DNA of 64,000 bases. Source: Chytriomyces cf. hyalinus JEL632 (Eukaryota; Chytridiomycota; Chytridiomycetes; Chytridiales; Chytriomycetaceae). The stretch spans positions 40,201 to 104,200 of the forward strand of contig JAIWWG010000101.1 of assembly GCA_025435555.1 (NCBI GenBank), given 5' to 3'. The notes beneath the pieces are model-generated. The model did not search any database. It was not told the DNA's origin and saw only the letters and a list, made by a program, of their open reading frames with translations. Position numbers and translations under genes: made by a program. This document shows, piece after piece, positions 47,752 through 59,684 of the stretch (position 1 is its first letter; every line of letters begins with the position of its first letter).

Positions 47752-50700
47752 ATGAACCCAAACCAACCGGTGGGTCAGCAGCCGCAGCAACGACCACCCG
47801 CAACGGCCCCACTAATTCCAAATGCATCCGTGAGACCCATCGGCATGCAGGGTCCACCCGGCGCAGGCGGATTCAGGCCACGTGAGTTTGATTGGTTTCG
47901 CTCGTCGCCGGTCTATATTTGTACTCACTCGTTTTTTGCTCCACGCCCCTGTGTGTTTTGCAGAGGGACCGCTTGTTCAAATGGGACAACGACCTCAAAT
48001 GAACCCGCAACAACCTGCCCACTTCCGGCCACAACAACCAATACAATCGCAAATTAACAGGAACCCGCTCTCGCCGACCATGCAACAAGCGAGACCGCTC
48101 ATGCAAAACAGCAACCAACAGTTTGCTCCTCAACAGTTGCAGTCGGGACTAGTGAGGCCTGTCGTTGGTGCTGGTCCGCCAGTTGGAATGACCAGCCCTT
48201 TGATCCGGCAACAACAGCAACAGCAGCAGCAACCGTATTCTAGACCCCCGTCTGAACCCTCTGGACCGAGGGGACCAATGAGTTCGATTGTGTCGCCAAC
48301 AGGACCAAACCCGATCGCGTCAATTTCGCCACAACAGGCAGGAGTTGCGCCAATCGGAGCTGCGCCACGCCCTGTCGCAGCGGGACGAAGAGCATATCCT
48401 ATCGCGCCTCAGCAACCACAACAGCAACAGCAACTTGGTGGCCAGACTGGATTCCAGCAACAACAAATGCAGCAGCAACAAATGCAACAGAATCCAATGA
48501 TGGGAAATCCTTATCAGCAGCAAGGACAGGCTCCCAATATGGGCGCACCGATGGTATAACCTGATCTGATATGTGTTGCTTAATTGGCTTTTTCTGACGC
48601 AATACTTTCGAATTCATTATCTTTGAAAGGGGCAACAACAGCAACAACAACAGCAATTTATGCAGCCCGCTTCTGTTCCGCAGTTTGGTGGAGCTCGACC
48701 CCCGCAATTCGGAGCTGCGCAAAATTCAATGCAATCGCAACAGCCTGGGTACGCAACTCAGCAAGGTTTCGACCAGCCACAGCAACCTGTATATGGTGCT
48801 CAACTGCAAAATGGCCAGCAGCAGCAGCAGCAATCAATGATGAATCAAGGGCAAATGGGAGGTTTACAGAACGGGATGCAAAACATGAATATGGGGCAGA
48901 ACCAGAGAAATCCTGCTGCACCGGTACACGTGGAACTCACATTGTTTTTTTCTGCAAAATACTGAAAGCTTAACGTGTTTTCTCTGTATCATCATTATTC
49001 CTCGTTTAGACCGCTGTCAATCTCCTGCAAAAGGCACCTTCCGTCACTGAACTCGAAACCATGACACCGCCTCCAAACATGTCTGCCCAAATGAGTGTCT
49101 CCCAAAGTCCCCATTCAATCTGTCCACCTGTTTACAAACGTTGCACCATGAACGCGATCCCACAAACGCAAGCAATCTTGACAAAAAGTAAAATCCCGCT
49201 CGGACTCATTCTTACACCGTATCGGTCGTTGCAGCCTGGCGAAGAACCTGTTCCTGTGGTCAATCCGCCTCAGATTGTGCGGTGCCGGCGCTGTAGAACT
49301 TATATCAACCCTTGGGTGCAGTTTGTGGAGCAAGGAACGCGATGGAAGTGTAACATGTGTTTCCTCACAAACGAAGGTGGGATATGATACGCGCGAATAT
49401 ATTTTTTTTAATTAAATTGTTCGTGTTTTACAGTTCCCGCATTCTTTGACTGGGATTCCGAATCACGACAGCAAGTAGACCGTATGAAGCGCCCCGAATT
49501 GACCCATTCAGTTGTAGAATACATTGCGCCTCAGGAGTACATGGTCCGACCCCCACAACCGGTTATTCTTCTCTTCGTCATTGATGTTTCGTATGCGGCG
49601 GTTCAAAGTGGCATGGTCGATGCTGTTTCAAAAACATTGCTGGAATGTTTGGACGATTTTCCAAACAGCGATGGGCGCACCAAAGTTGGATTTATTGCCG
49701 TGGATCATTCGTTGCATTTTTTCAACCTGAATGTAAGTTTTTGACGCGTTTTTTTATTCTGGCGCCACTCAGTGATAAAGCAATGTTTCTGTCCCCACCA
49801 AGTCTACGAATTCCGAGCCGCAAATGCTTGTCATGCCCGATATCGAGGATGCCTTTTTACCATCCCCAGACGGCTTGCTGGCATCATTGACCGAGTCGCG
49901 TATCGTTCTTGAGAAATTGTTGGCGGGACTGCCTGGCATGTTTAGAGGCACTACCAGCTCCCAAAATTGTCTTGGGCGTGCGTTGCAATCTGCAAACACA
50001 ATGATTGTGAGTTTTTTTTACCCAAAGGCGGATGTCGATGCAAAACTCATATTGATTTTTGGAAAACAGAAAGCGATTGGAGGGAAGATTATTCTGTTTC
50101 AGAGTAGTTTGCCAAACTTGAGCGAAGCTTCGCTCAAGATGCGAGAGGACTCAAAAGTGCTGGGCACTCCAAAGGAAGTGAGCCTTTTGCAGCCGCAGAA
50201 TGCATTTTACAAAGCGTTCGCTGTGGATTGTTCTCGGGCTCATGTTAGCGTGGACTTGTTTGCATTCAACTCGCAATACCTTGACCTCGCCACTCTGAGT
50301 AAGCTTTTCATTATTATTTCTTTTGGTGTTGGAAGGATACTCATTTCTTGTGTGACAGGCTCGCTCGCAAAAGTCACGGGTGGATCAAACTACTACTACC
50401 CAACGTTTAACCCTTCAAATGCACAAGATCTTGCGAAACTCTCGACAGAGCTTCACAATTACTTTTCTCGCCCACTCGCACTCGAAGCAGTGTTACGTGT
50501 TCGCGCATCGAAAGGCTTAAAAATGTCGCGTTTCCACGGAAACTTTTTCCTTCGAAGCACTGATCTCCTGGCCCTTCCCACAGTCAACCCAGACAACAGT
50601 TATGCGATTGAAATGGAAATCCAGGATCCACTTCCCAGCGCGGTTGCGTGCTTTCAGACTGCTTTGCTGCACACGAGCAGTAGCGGGGAGCGTAGGATCC

Positions 50701-51833
50701 GTGTGTTGACTTTGACAATTCCTGTGACGGATTCGTATGGAGATTTGTTTACGGGTGCAGATCAATACGCGATTGCGACGCTGCTGTCGAAAAAAGGTGG
50801 TCATTTTGGATTGCAGTGTATGGATTCTTTGGTGCTGATAAACTTTGGGTGTGATTAGGTGTTGAAAAGTGCATCACGAGTAACTTGGATAGCGCGAGAG
50901 ATGAAATGATTTTGCGGCTGACGGACCTGATTGGAGCGTACAAGGCTGCATTTACTTCATCGGGGCAGAATTCAATGCTGATTTTGCCCGAGAATCTGAA
51001 GCTGTTGCCGTTGTTGATGATGAGCACTCTCAAACATGTGAGTCTCCTGCAGCAATTGAGCGGGTGCATTATCTCATAATCTATCTCCCCATACATATAC
51101 ACACAGATTGCATTCCGAACAAGTGGAATCATTCCAAGCGACGTGCGAACATTTGCACAGGCACTTATGTGCGTGTACCCAACTGAAGCCTACCTCCCAA
51201 GCATCCACCCTCGGTTTTGGGCGATCCACAGTATGGACAGTTCATGCGGAGAGCTGGATGATGCGACTGGGCGGGTTATATTCCCACCCGTTTTGAACCT
51301 GTCGAGCGAAAAGTTGGAGCGACATGGGTTGTATCTGTTGGAGAATGGATCGGATATCTTTTTCTGGGTTGGACGGGGGATTGCACCGGAGTTGTGTCAG
51401 CTTGCGTTTGGGGTTCCATCTTATGATGGCATTGTGTTTGGGAAGGTATAAGCACCTTTTTTTTTTTTTTTTTTTTTGGATATTCCTTGTTCATCATGGG
51501 CTCCTTTTTGTGTTGCAGAACGCACTTCCACAATTATCAAATGATTGGAGCAAACGCGTGCATAATCTGGTTTCCAACATTAAGCAGCTTCGAACGCTGA
51601 TGATGACGACATGCCCGAACGTTTACATTGTGAAGGAAGACAGCGACCCGAACCTGCGGATGCTCTTTTTGTCGCAGCTGATGGAGGATAAGTTGGACAG
51701 TGGAAACAGTTACCCACTGTTTTTGGGATACATTCGGGAGAAGGTAAATTTGTAGCACAAAAAATAGGTTTGTTTGATTTGTTTAATGATATCATTGATT
51801 TCACAGATGGCAAAACCGGCGAGCATGTTCTAG
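47752..51833 (+). CDS. SEC24: SEC24, COPII cargo-binding subunit, 12 exons
   Basis: Partner of Sec23 in the COPII coat; selects cargo at ER exit sites. Exons 47752-47881, 47964-48553, 48630-48923, 49010-49376, 49434-49732, 49803-50006, 50070-50298, 50359-50796, 50859-51037, 51107-51445, 51519-51743, 51807-51833; 1106 aa, all in phase. Residues 1-340 are a Pro/Gln-rich disordered arm, as in all Sec24s. The zinc finger uses Cys430, Cys433, Cys452 and Cys455 ([11 protein letters not shown]...KCNMC). The trunk ([11 protein letters not shown]...), beta-barrel, helical and gelsolin-like (DIFFWVGRG) domains follow. The last exon is nine codons (MAKPASMF and stop). A (T)20 tract lies in the tenth intron. 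Confidence 0.97.
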
Positions 51834-52635
51834 TTTTGTAAAATGGTGGTTTTGGTGCAAAAAGGTTTAAAACTTTTGTTGGGTTTCGTTTTTTGATGGG
51901 TGTTCCGCTGTTACGGAACTGGGATTATAAATAAAGTGGGTTGTGTTCCTTTTGTTTTGTTTTTGGCAATGGCGTCCAGTATTTGAGACGGAAGGTGATT
52001 TTGCATCTAATCCCACTGTCCATCAGCGTTTCAGTGAGCAAGTTTCGTGGCATGAGTAGCCCTTCGCACTGCATCTGAATTGCACCGCGAGTTGGGCGCT
52101 GTTTGGACTTGCGCAGGGCTGTGGTAAAAGTGGCCAGCCTCCAAATGCCGGAATTCTTTTATGGAATTTGCTCTCTATTTTTGAATGATTATAGAGCATA
52201 ATTGACGCATGAATATGTTGCGATTACCTGGAGTTGCTGGAGCCGCCTGAACTCCCTGTCAAACCCGCTGAGTCCGACCATACTCGACTGTACAGTCGCG
52301 TTGTACTCGCTCCACACATCGTCTTCTGTTCTTCCGTATAGACAGACGGCATCTTCTTCCTCCTTTCTCGAAATAAAGGCTTCGGCTGATATGCCTGGGA
52401 CGGTTAATTTTTCGGCGATGTTTCTCTCATTCGCTCATTTTATTTTTGCAGAAAACGCGCGTCAAGGCCCAAACAAAGATACGTAAACATCATTCCAGTA
52501 CCATCACCCCCATCCCATTTCTTCTGTGGCTGACGGGGCGAGGGGCTCTCCCGGTCTGTCTGGCTGTGAGGTCTTTGGGTCGAAGACTAAACCGGCGGTT
52601 GTTTGGGATGTTTTTTTTTGGGACTTGATGTGACG
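51834..52635. other. No supported gene; first copy of a 67 bp repeat
   Basis: 3' flank of SEC24 and spacer. Contains the first copy of the direct repeat described separately. Confidence 0.5.
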
Positions 52636-52706
52636 ATGGCTGACGGGGCGAGGGGCTCTCCCGGTCTGTCTGGCTGTGAGGTCTTTGGGTCGAAGACTAA
52701 ACCGGC
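52528..52706. repeat. 67-70 bp direct repeat, 109 bp period
   Basis: GGCTGACGGGGCGAGGGGCT... through ...AAGACTAAACCGGC occurs at about 52528-52597 and again at about 52637-52706, essentially identical. The 40 bp between them is T/G-rich and not repeated. Confidence 0.95.
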
Positions 52707-53158
52707 TGTCATCTCCCTATCCCTGCCTCCAGTCTCTTCTTGTTTTATTTCGCTGGGACTAACATTTTCATGTTTCATCAGATCCTGAAGTCCGCAATGC
52801 CAGCGAACACATGGCAATCAAGAGCGCAACCAAGCCCATTCATTCTGAGGAGAAGGGGCGGTTAAGAGTTTACCTGACGCTGTCCATCGAGTGCCAGTAA
52901 GTAAAGAAATCCTTCCATGAGTGTCTGATTACTAAATTGCGCAGCAGTACTTTCGTTTACATACGGCCGACCCTACTCTCGCAAAGAACAGGGATATCCG
53001 CTTTGAGCAGATCTGCAAGCGTCTGAACGACCGTGAACTCGTTCATATTGTGAATTCTATGGCCGCCCACTGCAGGGAACATGATCCAGGCTTCAAAGAT
53101 AAATTGGACGCCGAAGGCCGTCCATGTTATTACAAAGTTTGCCAAAGATCTCTGTAGT
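52636..53158 (+). pseudogene. Unknown small gene or gene fragment
   Basis: Three coding-looking plus-strand stretches: the second 67 bp repeat beginning with an ATG (MADGARGSPGLSG, donor GTGAGG at 52676), 52782-52899 (KPIHSEEKGRLRVYLTLS) and about 52945-53158 (DIRFEQICKRLNDRELVHI), ending in TAG. The first joins the second in phase, but the second and third do not join in phase with a canonical GT donor. Either an unusual splice is used or the gene is broken. No family recognised. Confidence 0.3.
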
Positions 53159-53634
53159 GAGCACATCACATTGCCTGAATTCAAGTGGAAGGGTTCGGCT
53201 TCGAAACCAGGGTTGAAAGGTGGAAAAATTCTTTAGGCTGGAAGGGACGGGGCAATGAAATGGTGTGCATGTTTTCTGCGCCGGCCATGGGGCGGTGATT
53301 ACCAGTAAAATATATTTGAAAAATCAAGTGGGGTTAAGAGGGCTGGGCATTTTTTTATTAGATCATTTGGGGGAAGTGAAACGCCGGTTGTTTATTAAGG
53401 CTGGCAAGAAAAATGCAAATTTCAAATGCTGCGCTGGGCCCAAACGAAATTGCAAAAGGCATGTTGAGAGCAAGGATGATCCAGCAAATACAACAATTTG
53501 CTGAAAATGTCCACATCTCATATATTCGCACTTGTTGAAGGCAAATGGAGATGGCATCAAGGCTTCGAGTGGAGATGAGCAGCAATAAATACAAGAGTTT
53601 CCCACATATACATAAGAGCCTTTATTTTACACCT
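53159..53634. other. No supported gene
   Basis: Spacer before the Harbinger transposase remnant. No terminal inverted repeat could be identified by eye. Confidence 0.4.
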
Positions 53635-54624
53635 CTATCTACCCCTTCTATGCAAAACAGACTGGTAGTCCTCCCACATGGCGGCTGCAATTCCGCCCCG
53701 CCACCCTTCTGATTGCACCCAATCATCCCCTCCTCTGGCATTCTGATCACCACAATCAACTGTGGCAGGATCATATTGCTCAGGAGCATCAAAAAAAGAG
53801 TCGTCACTGAATGAAGACCATATGATGTTGAATGTCACGTTGGGTTTCCAGAGAAAAGGACCGCATGTGCTTTAGAATAGGAAACTGTTTTCCCAGGCAG
53901 CCAAATATCCGTTCCACCACATTCCGAAGCTCCGCATGCCGCAGGTTGAACAGCTCCTTTGCATCAACAGGTCTGAGAAGTAAATCATTCATAATCAATG
54001 ACAAACAATTCAAAGCAAATCATTCAATAAAGAATTCATACTCTAGGTTGCCTTGGCACCACTCCTTCAGATGATACCTCACTCCGCGGTAGGGAACAAG
54101 AACATTGTCCCGCTGCGCATAACCTGGATCCGCAACATACCATCTCCCTTCTGGAATGACAAATCCATTTTTGTATGCATCTGCAAGCACTTTGCCATCA
54201 TGAGCAGAACCCTCCCAGCCTGCATGAATGAACTGAAACTTCATGTCAAAGCCACAAACACCAAGCACTTAATCCGCCTTTATGACATTGGTATGGGCTG
54301 CTTTCAGTGATGTGCGTCCTGTCAAATGCTCCAACGCAGCCATCGAAGAATGGGGAGAATTTGGGATTGAACGCAATTTCAGGGGGGTTTGGACTATCTG
54401 CTTGCAGCAGGCACATGAATTTCAGTTGCAGCTTAAGGAGGGCATTCAGTACGCCTTGAAAAGATCGACTGACAGTATCTGCAGAGCATTGAAATTGCCC
54501 TTGCGTCGCACGGTTGGAGTTATTCATTCCCACAACGTACAGGAAAATGGCAGCTTGCTCAGATGGCTGCATGAACCGAGTTGTTGGAAGTGCTCCAGTC
54601 GACACTAGCAGGTGCACCAAGCCA
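53635..54624 (-). pseudogene. Harbinger transposase, frame-shifted
   Basis: Nuclease of the DDE_Tnp_4 type. Recognisable in order: an HTH-like N-part (FMQPSEQAAIFLYVVG), first catalytic Asp in VGAFDRTHI, then FIHAGWEGSAHDGKV and WYVADPGYAQRDN (second Asp), the Glu region (RHAELRNVVERIFG) and the tail (AAAMWEDYQSVLHRRG). Reading frame is lost twice: near 54270, just after the KGGLS segment, and near 53835, where a short conserved stretch is missing. Exon limits upstream of 54624 (acceptor CTTTTCAG) are unclear. It cannot make a full-length enzyme as it stands. Confidence 0.75.
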
Positions 54625-54869
54625 CTGAAAAGAAAAGCCTCAATAAAAGAACAACAGCAAAAAATGCTTGGCTGAAGTGTTGGTGCTGGAGGGTGCAGTG
54701 CTGGAGGTGGTGGTGGGAGAGTAGCTCTTGGCAGAGGAGGCGGTGGGTTGCTGTTGGTGTTGTTGTGGCAGTGTGTTGGCAGCTGTGCAGTTCTTGCACT
54801 TTTTTCTCCTCCACTTGAGGGGAAACACAGTGACTCATATCCCCTCATTGCAACAACGTAATAAGAGGA

Positions 54870-55792
54870 ATGGGTGGCACCATCTTTTCGTTTTTTCTTC
54901 CAAGAACAAGACGCAATGGCACCACGATCAGCACTGTGGATGTCACCCACCAGAATGCTCAGCCGTACCAGAAATCGGCCCACACTCCAATCCACATGTA
55001 TGCCCAGCATCCGGCCCACACACACACCCAGCCTCAAGCATACGTTCCAACCCAGACCCCTCCAACACAGACTGCTCCAGCTCAGACCACTCCAGTATGG
55101 CAACTGCACTCTTGGGCAAAGGAGGAAGTCTCCTGCATGCTGCATTCACTGTTGATTGAAGCCGATCGTGGCAAATGAGCTGCTGGAACGTTCAAGCCAG
55201 AATCATGGCAGGTGGTGCTTGACAAGCTGAACCGAGAGTTCAACATCCAGTTGGACCTCACCCAAATCAAATCCAAGGTCAATGTCCTCAAGCTCAAGCT
55301 TGGCGCTGCTTTGAAGATGCGAGACCTCAGCGGTTGGGGTTGGAATTTCTCCATTCATGCACCAACCAATGAAAAAGACATTGTGAGGGCATACATTGCA
55401 GTAAGCTTGCTTTTATGTGTGTATGTGCATGCCTTGCTGACCATTTTGTTCAGGCTCTACCTAAAGACAAGCAGGCATTGGCACGCAAGCTGACAACTTC
55501 TGGTCTTGCTGACTTTAAATGTCTAAACTTGTTGTTTACGGAGAGCATGGCCATGGGAAGGCTTGCCAGAAGCTCTGCGAACACTGAAACCCCAGCCCCA
55601 CCTGCTCCAGCCCCACCTGCTTCTCGTGCCACCAGTACATCTATACCAGCAAGCCAACACTCAGTTACTGCAGGACCCTCTGACTATTCCCAAGACCTTG
55701 TTGACAACAACAACCCATTCCCCTTTGCACCACTCCTGCCTTCTCTTGCCTACCCTAACGTTTTCAGTTGGTTTTATTCCAATACGCTTTAG
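54870..55792 (+). pseudogene. Harbinger Myb/SANT-like protein with an internal stop
   Basis: The companion DNA-binding protein of Harbinger elements, which escorts the transposase. A Thr/Pro/Gln-rich N-part is followed by a Myb-like helix-turn-helix (SWAKEEVSCMLHSLLIEADRGK, stop, AAGTFKPESWQVVLDKLN). The TGA at 55176-55178 stands where an Arg-type codon (CGA) would be expected, consistent with a C-to-T change. The frame then stays open through a normal intron (55402-55453) to 55792. The C-terminal part is Pro/Ala/Ser-rich. Confidence 0.6.
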
Positions 55793-56070
55793 AAGGAAAG
55801 GACGTGCAGCACGAAAGAAGGAGAAAACGCATGACTAGATGGGAAAAGATTTGGCGGAGAAAAAACCCATAAACAGGAGCCCACCCAACACAAAAACCCG
55901 GTAGAGATAGTCAATATCAAGAAGGTATAGTGAAAAGAGGATGGATGTTTTGGCAAATAAAAGGTAGAAACGAAAATCACGAAACAGTGAACACTCAAAG
56001 GCTTGAGCTGGCGACAGGTATACAACAGCCTGGCCGCACAATGGGACCAATAGAATAAAGAGAAACAACA

Positions 56071-59000
56071 TTAGCGGGGTCCGCGAGGACGGCCGCCAAT
56101 CCCCAAACCACCAGGAAGGGGAACGCGAGGAGGAGCATTGACTTGAGCTTGCCGTCTTGGCCTTGGAGCTTGGGTCCGAGGAGGTAGAACAGCTGCGAGA
56201 GGTTCGAAATGCAGATCGATAATTTGGGTAGCTTGTCCGAGAATTTGGTGATCCAAGTCCTCGCCGTCAAGGGGTTCCAGATCGCGTGTGATAAACTCGA
56301 TTTCTTGAGCTGGGGTAGCATCCGAGGCATCGTAGATGGCGTGGTATCCAGTGCAAGTAGTCCGAACTTGTTCAATGAGTGTGGCCAGCACCACCAACTG
56401 CGCCGGTTCCTCGTAGTTGAGGATCCGGAGGCATAGGTCATCCCCATACCAACTTCTGCTGCAGTCATAGGCCTGGTCACCCCCAGCCGTTGGAAGACTT
56501 GTGGATCCACTTGAGCACATTTGACAGCATGTTGACGAGAGAGATTCTTGAAGCCATTGCAGTTGACGCAGTCTTGGTGTGTTGCCACACAGCCAAGGAG
56601 CCACAGTGTGATGGGTCTTGAGACAACACGAGGGATATAAGCACCAGATTGAACCAATGGATGACGTTGATGACGCGTTTTGGGCACGGGTAGAATCTGT
56701 GCGATACGGGATTTTGAAGCACGGAGCATTAAAGTTAAAGAGAGAAAGTGGTACTCATCAATTGCCTTGTCGGGGAGTGAGACTACACGTTTCGCAGCCC
56801 TGCCAAAGGGGACCAGTGGGTCAACGGATACAAGTGGGTGATCAACAGACAGATTCCGCCAGCGCTTGGCCATAAGGTCAGTGTTGCTGGACCAGAACTC
56901 GTTGTGCCTCATGGATGCAACGTACAGGGACTTGGAGTCTGGTGGGTGCAGCATCCGAGCTTGTAGCATCCGATACATGTGGACTGTGAGGTTGGACTCG
57001 TCAGTGGAATGATGGAGCCGCCAAAGAAACCCAGCATTGAGAATCTTGACCCTTGCAGCGATGGGTGTCACCGAGGAGACCTGGTGAAGTGCTGAAATCG
57101 AAGTGTTTCGAGCAACAGAAAAAATAAAACGCAACACCTGGTTTTGAACGAGTTGGGCCATGTGTGCTTCCTTGTCCGAGAGGGGGCGGAGACACATGCC
57201 ATACTCCAACTGAGACCGAATGAAGACTGGATACAAACGGAGGGACTGAAGGTACCGGAAGCCGTATGCATTCATGCCTTGGACCGGAGCCAGTTGGCAG
57301 TGTTCTTGGCATCACTGCAGCGTTTTTCGAGTTGCTTAGTCATTTCAACACCTTGGTACGACATTGAAACCCCGAGGTACTCAGCTGAATCAACTTGTTG
57401 GACTGCTACACCATCCAATGTGAGCCGGATTGGGTCCCTTGCCAGCACAAATGTCTTGTCAGCACGAAATGTGGTACCCCGACGACGGCCCCATGCCACG
57501 CAGAAGTCGACTTGGGCTTGCGCGGTATCGATTCTAGCAAGGTTAGCAGTATCATCAGCAAAAAGAAGCGAGTTGATATCAAATCTGGGTCCAGCCAGTG
57601 GGCCAACTTTGAAGCAACGTGCTTGGAAATTGGCACGTAGACCCCCGGGGAGTGTGTTGATCGAGACATTGAACAAAGGAGGAGCCAGAACCGTTCCTTG
57701 TAGTAGGCCACGAAGCACTGGGATGCCTTGACTTTTGTGTCCTAAGACCAAAAGGTGAGCAACGCAATGATCAAACAAAGAACGAAGAATCGGGATCAAG
57801 ACTCCCCTTGTCAACTCCGGATGTGGGTCCAATGGGTTGGTGGCCAGATCACTCCAGAGCAACTGTCGATTAGTACAATCATAAGCCGCCATGATGTCCA
57901 TCAAGATGGTCACCATGGCGGGATTAGCAACCATCAGTTCATGAAGATTGAAAACCTGCTCCATCGTTGAACGTTGTGGCCTGAAACCACCTTGAGCCAT
58001 GTCGAGCATCCTATGAGTTAGTACCATGACTTTGGGTCGCAAACACCCTTCAAAAGCCATACGTAGACGCGAGATAAGGGAGATGGGTCGGTAGTTTGCA
58101 ACGTCCATCTTGTCTCCTTTGTTTTTCCAGACAAGTGCCACATTTGCCTTCCCCCACTGTGGTGGCGTTACACGCAGTATCACCAGCAGTCGAAAAAACT
58201 CGCACATGACTTCCTTGAGCTCCTCAGCCGAATAGGCCAGCATCTCCCCATACACATCATCATCTCCTGTTGCTTTCCCACGTGGTTGGCATCTCAAGAC
58301 TTCCGCGATGTCCTCTTCAGAAAAAAGGGGGGTAATGCTTGCGTATTCGAGGGGAACCATGGGCTGGGTGGGGTCAGTCATCTCCAGGGAACCAGGATCC
58401 GGCTGATCGGTACCCGTTGGTTGGGCACCAAAAGTTGTGGAAAAATACGCGCAGTGGTTGTCCATGTGGTTGGGATCCAACCCACAGTGGGACCTGTTCC
58501 GTCTATGTCTTGCGTTCGCGAGTCGCTTGGCTTCACCGGCTGGATCGTACAAGCGTTCGTCCGCTGTTTTGTTGAATAAACGTTTTCGTGAGCGTAATTC
58601 AGCACGACGAAGAATGACTTTCCATTTTCGAGCACGCGCCCAAAGAACCGCATGGCCAACAGATCCCACAGCACTTTTCGACGCGTTTCGACAGGCTTCA
58701 ACAACAATGGATCTGATCTGCGCAACGTGAGACTCGCGCATTGGCGCATGGATACAACCCCCTCGAAACTGCAAAATTCCCGCTGTTTCGCGCGCTGACT
58801 CCACCAGAGCTGTCGAAATCTCCGTCGCGATTTTACCTGCAATAACACGGCGATCTTCCCAAAGAATTGGGGAATTTTCGACGCGTTTATTGTTTGCATT
58901 CACCAACTCCGCGTCAATAAGTTGCGAAATTGCGATGCAGCGGGGAACCAAGTTCGAAATAAAGTCCTCGCAATTTGCGAGGAGGTTTCTGATGTTCGTC

Positions 59001-59684
59001 CGCGTGAATGGTGGTTTTTCGAGACCGTCTGGATACAAAACCGTGAAGATGATGGGGCGGTGATCCGACAAGACAGTTGAATCATGTTCAAGCACCTGGA
59101 GGTTGGAGACCCGGTTTTTACCAACATCATTAACAAAAACGAGATCGGGGATTCCATGACCTGTTTCCGTGACAGATGTCCATTTCCCCTGAGTTGGCGC
59201 CACAAAGTTCCAAAACCCGTCATTGACCAGGGTTCGAATCCAGTCGCGCCGCACAGGGTCTTGACAGTTGGATCATTGGCGCATTGGGATACAGCTGTGT
59301 AATGGAAGTAATAAAAATATCGAAATCAAGAAGGTCTTGTGCCCCCAAGCGAGGCGCAAGATATACAGCAATGACCACCATGTCCCCAATGAGCGAGACA
59401 CACCAGCGACCGTCATTGTGTTCTGCGATGGATTTAGTGGTGAAGCGATCATCGGTGCGTGCGATGAGCACCCCGTCACGCCCCAGCCGATCTATGTGTG
59501 GGGATTCACCCCGTGATTCAGAAATCACGCCCTTGAGAGGACAGGTGTCGTTCCTAGCTAGGGTGTGTTCAGTTAGTGCGAAAAAAGTAATCGAAAAGTT
59601 AGTGATAAGCTGGTCTACTTGCAGTGCTTTCGAGCCTATGAGGTTTTTGTTAATATTTAATAAAGCAAAAGTTGTCTCAATCAT
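56071..59684 (-). pseudogene. LINE ORF2: endonuclease-reverse transcriptase, broken
   Basis: The endonuclease part starts at the ATG at 59684 and shows FFALTEHTL and VVIAVYLAP. The segment that should carry the catalytic GDFN motif is missing near 59265, and the frame changes there; the end of the domain (VRRDWIRTLV...LSDHRPIIF) is in another frame. The reverse transcriptase is continuous (59254-57272): YRPISLISRL, GGFRPQRST, LMDIMAAYD, GLLQGTVLAPPLF and the catalytic LLFADDTAN. A one-base shift near 57275 and another near 56445 separate the C-terminal part, which holds a zinc knuckle (CVNCNGFKNLSRQHAVKC). The product as it stands cannot be complete. Confidence 0.88.

Larger units (their letters stand above)
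53635..55792. mobile_element. PIF/Harbinger DNA transposon, broken
   Basis: Contains the two-gene arrangement of this superfamily: a DDE transposase (minus) and a Myb/SANT-like protein (plus), transcribed divergently. Both genes carry disabling changes. The terminal inverted repeats and 3 bp target duplication were not found, so the borders given are gene borders only. Confidence 0.75.

Noticed and set aside
54246-55145. Minus-strand frame of 299 codons as full-length transposase
   Set aside because: Only its last third matches the transposase; the first two thirds are antisense to the Myb-like gene and a Pro-rich stretch.
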